The notes below the pieces were generated by a model. That model was not told the origin of the DNA. It worked only from the letters and a program-made list of their open reading frames with translations, and ran no database searches. Below, in pieces: positions 1 to 7,123 of a DNA stretch of 64,000 bases (positions within the stretch are counted from its first letter, which is position 1; every line of letters starts with the position of its first letter). The translations under genes were made by a program, and so were the position numbers. The stretch comes from an uncultured Pseudoflavonifractor sp. (GTDB lineage: Bacteria > Bacillota > Clostridia > Oscillospirales > Oscillospiraceae): positions 1 through 64,000 of the forward strand of contig NZ_CALXGI010000008.1 of NCBI RefSeq assembly GCF_944387805.1, written 5' to 3'.

Positions 1-2
1 AG

Positions 3-74
3 GTAAAGCGCCTCTGCAATGATATGACAGAACTGCTGGAGAAGAAATTGGCGAGGTATCTCAATGAGCACTGA
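3..74 (+). CDS. 3' end of an unidentified gene (partial)
   Basis: Frame 3 is open from the window edge to a TGA at 72-74; the other two forward frames have stops within the first 21 bases. The 23 visible residues are mostly charged and would form a helix (core TELLEKKLARYLNEH). The stop overlaps the next gene by 11 nt, as expected of a co-translated member of the same array of small genes. Too little is visible to assign a family. Confidence 0.5.
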   Translation, partial: VKRLCNDMTELLEKKLARYLNEH

Positions 75-784
75 AAATATCGCCCATGAAAAACGCTATC
101 GGGACTGGCGGGCGCAGTATGATGCCATGTTTGCACCGGAGAACCGATCTCCTCAGCAAGATGAGCAGTTTCCGCTGACGGATGGATATTCCATCCGCTC
201 CAAAGCCTACATCTATGACGGCGATCTGCATCTCTGCGGCAGCGAGAGCGAACTGCTGGACAATGAGGGCAAGGTGCGATATGCTTGGCGTAATCTGGAC
301 ACGGATGGTGAATTCTGCTCCCTGTTTCGCCACCACAACGGAAAGCACTATCTGATTTTCCGCACAGAACTGTATGGATACAGCGTTCTGGAGGTGGAGA
401 GCGGACAGGAGATGCACTATGTCCCTGCCTGTGTCCACCCGGGGGAGGGCCAGAAAGCCGAAGAAGTGTTCATCTGGACCGGCGCGGACTATGACCCTGG
501 CGCTGATCTGCTGGCTGTCACCAGCTGCATTTGGGCCTGTCCCTACTCCACTAATCGTGCTGGACTTTTCCTGTCCGCTCCAGCCCCAGCCCCCGGAGCA
601 TTGGCTGGATCTGCGGCACATCGTTGACCCGGACAATACCCGGTTTGACGATATCGAGTTTGTCCGCTGGAGAAGCGACGCTCTGCTCCTCCGATGCTGC
701 GATACAGAGAATGGCCGGTGGAAAGAAGTGCGAGTATCATTGGAGCGGTTGCAGTCCGTAATGTCACGATATCAAAAGGAGTGA
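64..784 (+). pseudogene. Frameshifted small hypothetical gene, about 239 residues if repaired
   Basis: The frame from ATG 64 runs well through about residue 164 (ending IWACPYST), then turns into a Pro/Ala-rich tail and stops at 627. The +1 frame continues with a protein-like sequence (IVLDFSCPLQPQPPEHWLDL) to a TGA at 784, five bases before the next start. Removing one A from the AA at 553-554 joins the two halves as CPYST-IVLDF. The hydrophobic/acidic pattern looks like a small immunity-type protein, but I recognise no named family. Either a one-base insertion inactivated the gene or the assembly holds an error; a programmed shift is less likely because no slippery heptamer is visible. Confidence 0.65.
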
Positions 785-788
785 TGAT

Positions 789-1310
789 ATGGCAGGCGTA
801 TCCACTTGGAGCGGAATGCGGAACAAACTGGAGAATGATTACCTGTGCCCGGCGCTCCGGGGCCGCATCCAGTATTTTGCCACCAGCTACTGGGAAAGCC
901 ATGACCAAACAGGCCGGGCGGCCATTCGATTGGACGGCGTGGAGGTGCTGCGAAGCAACTACTATGCCTATGAACAGCATTTTTGGAACAGATATCAGGC
1001 CCTGCGGCGGGAGGGTGTCGGAGAGGTCGACCCAAAGGCCCCCTTCCGGCTGGCCCATGAAGGGACGCTGAACGACGGCTGTTTTGACAACGGTTTTTTC
1101 TATGAGGCGTTTCACGAATTTGACAACCAGAGCATTGAGAAAAGCCTCGTCAGTGGGAATCCTCTTGTCCGCATCTTTGCCCTTCTGGACCGCAGGCTGG
1201 GAAAGCGCCGCCTGCTGGCTTTGGAGGAATCCATGGAGCAGGAACTGGACTGGGTGCGGGCCTTCTATGTGATTCGGATGCAGGCCGAAGGGTTGATGGA
1301 AAAAGAATGA
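789..1310 (+). CDS. SF0329-like family protein
   Basis: A 173-residue acidic protein without membrane segments. The N-terminal pattern (W-S-x-M-R-x-K-L-E, then C-P-A-L-x-G-R-I-x-Y, then GRAAIRLDG) resembles the poorly described SF0329 family, whose members often sit in arrays of immunity-like genes; this is recalled from family knowledge and was not searched. The start lies five bases after the frameshifted gene's stop, so the two were probably co-translated. Function unknown. Confidence 0.6.
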   Translation: MAGVSTWSGMRNKLENDYLCPALRGRIQYFATSYWESHDQTGRAAIRLDGVEVLRSNYYAYEQHFWNRYQALRREGVGEVDPKAPFRLAHEGTLNDGCFDNGFFYEAFHEFDNQSIEKSLVSGNPLVRIFALLDRRLGKRRLLALEESMEQELDWVRAFYVIRMQAEGLMEKE

Positions 1311-1328
1311 TATTCAGGAGGAATTGCC

Positions 1329-1688
1329 ATGTCACAGATCGCATCCTTTTATCTTCTCAAAGACGGCCAGCGGCAGGAACTGTCCAACGGTGACTGCTCC
1401 GGCGCGGTCTATATGGCCATCTGGGACTGGTGTGAGAGCGAGCTGGATCTGGATGTCCGTTTTCCTGCTCCCCAGACGGAGGACACCCTGGACTGCGCTC
1501 TGCTGAAGGGAGAGCTGGCGTCTAAACTGCTGGTAGCTCTGCGGGAGCAGAACCTCCCGGAGCTGGCCGCTAAAATTGCCCCAGACTGGGATCTACTCAC
1601 CGAGGCGGTACAAAGCGGACTTGAAACGCTGCGCTCCCATCTGGAACTGGTGCAGGGCGACGCTGCACTGCTGTATGAAATGTTGTAA
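1329..1688 (+). CDS. Small hypothetical protein (119 aa)
   Basis: An AGGAGG Shine-Dalgarno precedes the ATG by seven bases. The product is acidic and mostly helical in its second half (residues 58-119), with no signal peptide or transmembrane segment. I recognise no family. Its size, spacing (18 nt after the preceding stop, 14 nt before the next start) and codon use match the other genes of the array, so it is probably a real co-transcribed gene of the same functional class. Confidence 0.65.
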   Translation: MSQIASFYLLKDGQRQELSNGDCSGAVYMAIWDWCESELDLDVRFPAPQTEDTLDCALLKGELASKLLVALREQNLPELAAKIAPDWDLLTEAVQSGLETLRSHLELVQGDAALLYEML

Positions 1689-1702
1689 GACGGAGGGATA
1701 CC

Positions 1703-2347
1703 ATGCTGGCAAAGCGGTTTAAACACATTTTACATGATCTGGGCATGGCTGGGCTGGATCACCCTCTGTTCTACCATGCGCCGGTGGGCATCCGGTTTGA
1801 AATCGGCGGGGAGGAACCAATTTATCTGGACAGGAGTGCGGCGAAGCTGAAAACCAACCCCGCCTATGTTCAGGGGGCGCTGAACCGGGCCGCCGCAATC
1901 TATCGGGCACTTCCGGCAGTGCCGGACCTTCTGCGGATCGACGGGTATCCCGATGAAGAACCTGCCGAGTCCCTGCTGACAGTTATCCGGCAGCGAATGG
2001 GACTCCCGGTTCCCGATGAGCAACTTCCGGCCATAGAGCAGGATGAAGATGGGGATACCCATGCACAAGTGCAGTTTTACTGGGATCTCAGCGGGATTAC
2101 CTTTCAGCCGGAGCAACTTCTACAGGAAATCATTCTGGGGGATATCGGAGGCTGGAGCGGCTTTGTGTCCAGCGTCTATCTGACAGGGCCGGGACCGTTC
2201 CTCTACCACCTGTACGATGACCGGGGGCTGGATGTGCTGGGCAGTTCCAGAGAACTGCTTTTGCCGCTTTACCATCAGTTTCATGGCTGGATCTTGGAGT
2301 ACGATCTGGAGAAAATCGACAGGCTGTTCGCTCCAGCAAAAGGATGA
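1703..2347 (+). CDS. DUF3885 domain-containing protein
   Basis: A 214-residue soluble protein with a GGAGGG ribosome-binding site. The C-terminal 80 residues hold the pattern I associate with DUF3885: LYHLYDDRGLDVLGSS, then a run leading to a hydrophobic L-x-P-L-Y-H-x-F, then GWILEYDLEKIDRLF. The N-terminal part (FYHAPVGIRFEIG) also fits proteins of this group. DUF3885 proteins occur in Firmicutes near other small domains thought to act as toxin-immunity factors; that role is inference from context. Family match is by eye. Confidence 0.7.
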   Translation: MLAKRFKHILHDLGMAGLDHPLFYHAPVGIRFEIGGEEPIYLDRSAAKLKTNPAYVQGALNRAAAIYRALPAVPDLLRIDGYPDEEPAESLLTVIRQRMGLPVPDEQLPAIEQDEDGDTHAQVQFYWDLSGITFQPEQLLQEIILGDIGGWSGFVSSVYLTGPGPFLYHLYDDRGLDVLGSSRELLLPLYHQFHGWILEYDLEKIDRLFAPAKG

Positions 2348-2374
2348 CCGCATAACAGAGAAGGAGGCATCACT

Positions 2375-3154
2375 ATGGGACTTGATATCTACGCCGGAAC
2401 ATTGACCCGGTACTATTCCCACAGCTGGAAGACAGTTGTTCAGCAGTGGGCGGAGGAAAACGGATACGCCTTTAACCGGATCACGCCGGATGGAGAACCT
2501 GCTGATAACGAGGAAGAAATGTCCCCGGCTGAGATCCAGACGGCGGTGGAGAACTGGCGGGATCAGATCTTGAGCGCCATTTCTCAGCCGGGCCAGCCCC
2601 CCTACACTCCCTGGCCGGAGGACAATGAGAAGCCCTATTACACCGACAAGCCGGATTGGGATGCCTTCGGCGCTATGCTGCTGGTGGCCGCCTGCCATAC
2701 ATACGATGAGCCGGTACCCCCCACCGTGGAAAAGGACTGGAACTTCGGGGAGCATCCTCTGGTCGCGCGCCTTGGATCAGATGAGGAGCGGGTGTGGTCC
2801 CTGTTCCGTGGGGCTACCTGGTGGCTGCCTCTGGCGGATTCCTTCTTATTTCAGGCGCCTCTGCCCACCGATGATCGGGCGATGATCGCCACCCTGGGCG
2901 GTCTGCGGAAGGAGTTGGAGAAGCTGAACCAGCTGGCGTGGCAGGCCGATGAGGATACCATCCTTGATTGGGCAGACACGGAGGGATACCCGGTAGACGG
3001 GACCGTAGGCTCGGATGGACAGTATAGCAAGGCGGACATCCTGGAACACACCCAGTATGGCACCCAATCCCTTGCCAAGTTTGCCTTCTCCATGTTCTGG
3101 CGGGCCATGCTGTTTGCCGAGGAACAGCAGGTGCCCATCCTGCTGGATTATTGA
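2375..3154 (+). CDS. Hypothetical protein (259 aa)
   Basis: Starts with MGLDIYAGTLTRYY after an AAGGAGG site. It is acidic and rich in Trp and aromatic residues (for example WWLPLADSFLF at about 148-158), which suggests a compact globular cytoplasmic protein. No signal peptide or membrane segment. I have a general sense of related Firmicute hypotheticals that begin GLDIYAG but cannot name a family. The frame stays open for 50 more codons past its TGA (3155-3306), noted separately as a possible remnant or chance opening. Confidence 0.7.
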   Translation: MGLDIYAGTLTRYYSHSWKTVVQQWAEENGYAFNRITPDGEPADNEEEMSPAEIQTAVENWRDQILSAISQPGQPPYTPWPEDNEKPYYTDKPDWDAFGAMLLVAACHTYDEPVPPTVEKDWNFGEHPLVARLGSDEERVWSLFRGATWWLPLADSFLFQAPLPTDDRAMIATLGGLRKELEKLNQLAWQADEDTILDWADTEGYPVDGTVGSDGQYSKADILEHTQYGTQSLAKFAFSMFWRAMLFAEEQQVPILLDY

Positions 3155-3324
3155 TGGAGTCCTGCCCGGAGACGGTGTGGCTTTGCAAAAACAGGCTATT
3201 ATCCAGAGCTACAGGCTAAGGAGCTGATAGATCAAGTCTTGCATGACTATAGATATGAAAGATCTATAACTCCGGCTAAAATGGAGCCAGTTATTTTAAG
3301 ACCATGACAAAGAGAGGTAAACAG

Positions 3325-3840
3325 ATGTTTAAGATAGATGCCGACCAGTTTTCCTGGATCTGCGGCCCGGAGGATGATCCCGAGGATCTCTGTCTGCATG
3401 GTCATGTGACGGTACAGATCGGCAAGACAGTGATGGAGTATGATGGGACTGTCAGCGCGACCGCACTCTATTTACTAAAGACCTTGACAGAGGATAAGAT
3501 CATGTCAGAAAATGATATCCAGATGGTTCCGTGCTGTGGGCACTTCTTGATTGCCAATAAGGATCTGTCCGAAGTCACGATCTCAGGCTGCGATAACGGT
3601 TTAGACTGGTCTGTTGTCCACGAGAACGGAGGGGTAAAGCTTACACTTCCATCCGGAGAAGAAGAATGGGTGCCTTTGCAGGGGTATCAAAGAGTGGTTA
3701 TCCGCTTTGCAGATAAGGTGGAGGCCTACTATAAGTCCTGTCAGCCCAAACATATCCCTGATGACGAATTTGCGAGAAATGGCTATCTAGCCTTCTGGAA
3801 TGAGTGGCACAGGCGCTATGCAGCAGCTGTAGGTTCATAA
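3325..3840 (+). CDS. Hypothetical protein (171 aa)
   Basis: The ATG at 3325 is preferred over one at 3304 because AGAGAGGT lies directly before it, inside the longer frame. The product (MFKIDADQFSWICGPEDDPE onward) is acidic and looks beta-rich, ending in an aromatic helix (FWNEWHRRY). Codon use is slightly more A+T-rich than in the neighbours, hinting at a separate origin within the array. No recognised domain; by context an immunity-type or accessory protein. Confidence 0.65.
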   Translation: MFKIDADQFSWICGPEDDPEDLCLHGHVTVQIGKTVMEYDGTVSATALYLLKTLTEDKIMSENDIQMVPCCGHFLIANKDLSEVTISGCDNGLDWSVVHENGGVKLTLPSGEEEWVPLQGYQRVVIRFADKVEAYYKSCQPKHIPDDEFARNGYLAFWNEWHRRYAAAVGS

Positions 3841-3858
3841 AAAGCAGGAGGATAACAG

Positions 3859-4737
3859 ATGAGCAACAAGGTTTTCCAGCAAAACCTGAACGACAAAAAA
3901 GGCCACCAGCCTGGTGGCCCCTATCTCATTCAGATGCTGTTCAAAGAGCTGGTGGACATGCCGGATAAGGACGAAATGACCGCTGTAATGGAAAAGCACA
4001 TTGGCGCTGTAGAGTGTTTCTGCCGTGATAAAAAGATGGCTGGCTTTGCCGCCCTGGATCATGTCGCGGAATTTCAGGATGGCAAATGCCCGGTGCAGCT
4101 GATGGTGATGAAATGTGACAAGTTCAAGGGCAAAGGCTTTGACGCCTTCCTGATGAGCCAGATGTGGGATTGTCAGGAGGATCGGGAGCGGATCTTTCGG
4201 GAGTGCCGGTATCAGGTTGTGGCTACCGATATGCTGGCAGCGGCTCTTCCGACGCTGGAGCGGGCCAGCCTGGACGCCGACTTTGTGGAGGCCCTTGCGG
4301 AGCTGTACCCCACCTGTGAGGCGTTCTATTTCCAGAACTGCGGCAAGCTCCTGCTAGCGGAGGATGTGCGTTCCCATCAGATCGAAGGCTCAGATCGGTT
4401 CATCCGTTTTGGCGTCAATGTCCGTTTCTTCAACATTGAGGGTACCGAGGATATGCTCATCGATACGGTGGGCATGAGTACCCTGTTCCTGCCGGATCTC
4501 CAGTACCACTTCCACGACATGGATCCCAATTGGGTGGTAAACCATGCCTACAATGTGGCGTCCTATATTCTGGAGCATGACAACCCTATTAAGGATGGGG
4601 AAACGGTAGACGGCGTAGCGGATGGCCAAATGAGTCGGGAAATCCAGTGGAAGTGCCAGTATGAGGATGCCCTGATCCAGCCACCCAGAGGAGTGTTGGA
4701 CATCCATATGGGAGAATTTGCTGCTGGGCAGCGGTAA
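3859..4737 (+). CDS. DUF4261-like protein
   Basis: A 292-residue soluble protein with a consensus AGGAGG site 18 nt after the preceding stop. The C-terminal 100 residues contain the pattern I associate with DUF4261: a segment ending DTVGMSTLFLPDLQYHFHD followed by a helix (WVVNHAYNVASYILEHDNPI). The N-terminal half includes the DKFKGKGFDAFLMSQMWDC segment. DUF4261 proteins are often found near polymorphic-toxin immunity proteins. It is the last gene of the array; no intrinsic terminator is obvious after it. Confidence 0.6.
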   Translation: MSNKVFQQNLNDKKGHQPGGPYLIQMLFKELVDMPDKDEMTAVMEKHIGAVECFCRDKKMAGFAALDHVAEFQDGKCPVQLMVMKCDKFKGKGFDAFLMSQMWDCQEDRERIFRECRYQVVATDMLAAALPTLERASLDADFVEALAELYPTCEAFYFQNCGKLLLAEDVRSHQIEGSDRFIRFGVNVRFFNIEGTEDMLIDTVGMSTLFLPDLQYHFHDMDPNWVVNHAYNVASYILEHDNPIKDGETVDGVADGQMSREIQWKCQYEDALIQPPRGVLDIHMGEFAAGQR

Positions 4738-5211
4738 AATATAGTGCGTTTGGAGCAGATAGGGATGCTTTTCTTATATACAAAAGAGTAGGGGCATATT
4801 GCTTTTTGACTTGCGCCATCATGCTGCGTATTTTTGGCTCATGCAGTCGTGACCTGTTGTTAAAAACAGCAGACAGACTTCTCGTTGCTCACAACATGAG
4901 CCAAACCAATCAAACTGTTGTGTGCGACACTATAGTTCCCCTTAATCATCTTTTTGTGTAAAAGATCCGCCTACACACTGAAAGGGTTACTCTGAGAGGG
5001 CCCAAAATATGAGTTTGTGATATCGCATATAATACTTATGTTTTTACTTTACAGATAATCAGCATTGCATCACGAACTTCACTTTGAGAGAGTGTCCCAA
5101 ATTGTCTGACAGACCTTTTCTCGCTTTGCAAAAATAAAGCTGATGTGTGGGTACATGGCCTGATGCCGCAATACCTGTTGGTATAAGTGGGTTCCAACAA
5201 AAGTCTGATTT
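4738..5211. other. Gene-poor, A+T-rich stretch
   Basis: These 474 bases hold no reading frame I can support. Base composition is clearly more A+T-rich than in the flanks. Short frames on the minus strand between 5036 and 5279 lack ribosome-binding sites and look like decayed sequence. A TATAAT-like box near 5029 (gcatataatac) might be promoter-like, but I see no convincing -35. Probably a scar between two accessory segments. Confidence 0.5.
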
Positions 5212-5979
5212 TTAAAATGTGAACTGCCAATGGGATAAATCCGAAATCTGTACCACATGATCGTCTGGGGCAGTACCAATCACATACACCAGTTGTTTAC
5301 CAGCTATTTGTGTAAGGAGTGCGGCATTTTCATAGGATTGTCTGTTTTGAGATCCTGCAAAATCCTTGTAGAGCTCCAGGATGTTATCTTTGCGGTCTAC
5401 AATAACATTACTGCCTGACAAAGTATAATCTCCAGCAGGTAAGTACTGCGGCAGAATAATAACACCATGCTCGGCACACCAATCGACCATGGGAGATTTA
5501 CCTTCGCGGCTGTCGCTACTAAGTACGGGCAGCCCGGACAAGTTTGCTAACAGCAATGCGTGCCGCCAGTTAGGATCGCCCTGCCGCCACCCGCCTTCGG
5601 TACCAATACGGATGTCGTCTGGGGTAATTCGATAAGCGGATGCTGGCAACGATCTCCTTACATCTATATATCTGGTGCCCGTCTGGCGATGCAGCTCCAG
5701 ACATATATGATGTCCGGCTGCCTGCGCCAATGATTGTACATTGGCGCAGCCACTGAGGTGGAGTGCGTCCAGTGCACACCGGATGACAGTGGTACCTCTA
5801 CGCTTATCCAGTCTCCAGACCAAAGGCCACTTTCCAGTCTGCTGATACATATAGGTAGCCCATCCCACACATGGGCCAACCGATATGTCATAGCGGATAT
5901 AATAAGCCGCATCATCCTGCATAACTGCAAGAATTTTTACTCGATAGATACCATCCATTGGGATCTTAGGTGGGTACAT
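5212..5979 (-). CDS. ERCC4-type nuclease domain protein with phage-like N-terminal domain
   Basis: A 255-residue protein. Residues 152-210 carry the ERCC4/XPF-Mus81 nuclease pattern: D156-S-R158-E159 followed by KS, then LPAGDYTL (D184), then IVDRKDNILEL (D195-R-K). The usual E of ERK is replaced by D. Residues 1-115 (IPMDGIYRVKILAV, then TGKWPLVWRLD) resemble the DUF669-like single-strand-binding domains of phages and conjugative elements; this half is less certain. The ATG at 5979 follows GGGAGG, so an upstream TTG at 5994 is rejected. By family the enzyme would cut branched or flapped DNA. No other phage gene is adjacent, so it is an orphan or remnant. Confidence 0.7.
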   Translation of the reverse strand: MYPPKIPMDGIYRVKILAVMQDDAAYYIRYDISVGPCVGWATYMYQQTGKWPLVWRLDKRRGTTVIRCALDALHLSGCANVQSLAQAAGHHICLELHRQTGTRYIDVRRSLPASAYRITPDDIRIGTEGGWRQGDPNWRHALLLANLSGLPVLSSDSREGKSPMVDWCAEHGVIILPQYLPAGDYTLSGSNVIVDRKDNILELYKDFAGSQNRQSYENAALLTQIAGKQLVYVIGTAPDDHVVQISDLSHWQFTF

Positions 5980-5998
5980 TGACTTGCCTCCCAAACAT

Positions 5999-6046
5999 AT
6001 AGATTTAAGTTACTGACTGATTATAGGCAAGACAACTCAAATCTAT
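5999..6046 (-). promoter_or_regulatory. Dyad flanking the -10 box of the ERCC4 gene
   Basis: Arms at 5999-6011 (ATAGATTTAAGTT) and 6034-6046 (AACTCAAATCTAT) are inverted repeats matching at 12 of 13 positions, with 22 bases between them. On the minus strand a TATAAT box lies at 6025-6020, inside the dyad and upstream of the gene. This arrangement is typical of an operator for a dimeric repressor. No regulator gene is nearby, and no good -35 is visible. Confidence 0.45.
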
Positions 6047-6074
6047 CGGCAGACAATTTCTTTATGATTCACTC

Positions 6075-6103
6075 TTGAAAATCCACCCCAAAGATGTTAA
6101 GAT
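6075..6103 (+). promoter_or_regulatory. Candidate promoter of a small RNA
   Basis: TTGAAA at 6075-6080 and TAAGAT at 6098-6103 are separated by 17 bases, with a TGt extended -10 element at 6095-6097. It points along the plus strand into a non-coding stretch that ends in a strong intrinsic terminator. The -10 matches consensus at only four of six positions, so confidence is modest. Confidence 0.35.
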
Positions 6104-6109
6104 TTTTTA

Positions 6110-6227
6110 AAGAAACGAATTCCCCTTGGGTACCTTGTACTTGTCCCCCCGCAAACAAGCACATTGTCCCTAAATAATGACTCACAAAAGAGTCCGAGGA
6201 AATTCGTTTCCCCGGGCTCTTTTTTTA
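6110..6227 (+). ncRNA. Candidate small RNA or orphan leader (about 118 nt)
   Basis: The stretch between the candidate promoter at 6075-6103 and the terminator at 6187-6227 has no ribosome-binding site or supported frame. Near its 5' end GAAACGAATTCC (6112-6123) can pair with GGAAATTCGTTTC, which spans the terminator loop and arms (6198-6210), with one bulged base. That would compete with the terminator fold, as in an attenuator. No plus-strand gene follows until 7124, so a stand-alone RNA is equally possible. No known RNA family was recognised. Confidence 0.3.
6187..6227 (+). terminator. Strong intrinsic terminator with TTCG loop
   Basis: A 16-bp stem (6187-6202 with 6207-6222, one A-C mismatch and one G-U pair) is closed by a TTCG tetraloop and followed by a run of T up to 6227. 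The polarity fits plus-strand transcription, yet no plus-strand coding gene precedes it. Confidence 0.75.
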
Positions 6228-6387
6228 TTTATTTTCTGTTTTAAGCCCGGTTTTTGGCTTGATTTAGAACTAATTTAGAATTTTTTGAGAAAGAGATTGG
6301 GCGAGTAGCTGGTGGTCAAAATGGTTGGATAAACGACCAGGTTGGAGTGGGATGACCACAAATTGCCTTTAAGCCGGACAGATATAA

Positions 6388-6422
6388 GGGCGGGCCTGGA
6401 ATATTCCAGGCCCGCCCTTTTT
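6388..6422 (+). terminator. Perfect 30-bp palindrome with T tract
   Basis: Positions 6388-6417 equal their own reverse complement (GGGCGGGCCTGGAAT and its mirror), followed by five T on the plus strand. It lies 50 bases past the stop of the minus-strand gene 6468-6893, where the T-rich side is weaker (TTATAT). It could end transcription in both directions. Confidence 0.65.
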
Positions 6423-6467
6423 GCGGCTGCGGAATATGAAAGGAATTGGGGACGCCGCACTGCGCGG

Positions 6468-6893
6468 CTATCTTCGATACTTTGCCCGGTAGAGGAGTTC
6501 ACCGTAGCTGCTGATGCGTTCCTCCGCGATTTTGTCTGGAAACTTCTCCAGAAACAGTTCCCACAGAGATTCTTCAGAATTGTAGTACCGCCGGAGTTCC
6601 TCGCTGTATTGCAGATGGTATTCCGCCAGCAGCCGCGCTCTGTCCGCACTGGGCACAGCGCTCTTTTGATAAAATCCCTTTCCTGAGAGCCAGTGTTCAA
6701 TACGGTAGATGTCCATAAGGCTGGGACGGTCGCGGACAACGCGGACTGCGCAGGTTTTCATACAGGCTTTTCCTGACGGGATCTTTTTGTCCAGCTGATA
6801 AGTGCGTTTGTCCACGCCGGTATACTCACGGCGGCCAATTTTGAACCTCTGGTTGTTGGAAGAAGCAATAGCCGCTTTTTCCCGCTTTTCCAT
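6468..6893 (-). CDS. Hypothetical protein (141 aa)
   Basis: A basic, soluble, mostly helical protein. An AAGGTGG site precedes the ATG by about ten bases on the minus strand. The middle holds MKTCAVRVVRDRPSLMDIY and the end is rich in Leu/Glu helices (SLWELFLEKFPDKIAEERIS). I recognise no family. It is divergent from pcrA and ends near the 6388-6417 palindrome. The coding look (charge pattern, no low-complexity bias) supports a real gene. Confidence 0.55.
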   Translation of the reverse strand: MEKREKAAIASSNNQRFKIGRREYTGVDKRTYQLDKKIPSGKACMKTCAVRVVRDRPSLMDIYRIEHWLSGKGFYQKSAVPSADRARLLAEYHLQYSEELRRYYNSEESLWELFLEKFPDKIAEERISSYGELLYRAKYRR

Positions 6894-7063
6894 GCAGCGT
6901 CGCCACCTTTTGATGGAATATCACAAGTATACCACATTTTATCTGAAATTGCTTTCCCAACAATGTGTTTGGCTCAAAATATCTCCTCAATGGGAAAATA
7001 TCAGCCTATGGCACATGCGGTCTGGTTCTATTCCAAAACAGGGGAAAAGGGTCTGGGCTGATA

Positions 7064-7092
7064 TTGAGCGGCTGGAGGATTCCTGCTATAAT
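7064..7092 (+). promoter_or_regulatory. Promoter of pcrA
   Basis: TTGAGC (7064-7069), 17-bp spacer, then a perfect TATAAT (7087-7092), 31 bases before the pcrA start codon. This is a sigma-A-type promoter; it lies inside the longer open frame, which supports the downstream start. Confidence 0.75.
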
Positions 7093-7123
7093 AAAAACAA
7101 CTGTTCTGATAGGGGGAAGCTGG

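Noticed and set aside
5036..5279. Two overlapping short minus-strand frames
   Set aside because: No ribosome-binding sites, partly inside the ERCC4 gene, A+T-rich decayed-looking sequence; no family recognised.
6342..6686. 114-codon plus-strand frame across the 30-bp palindrome
   Set aside because: It runs through a terminator-like palindrome and opposes a better-supported minus-strand gene.
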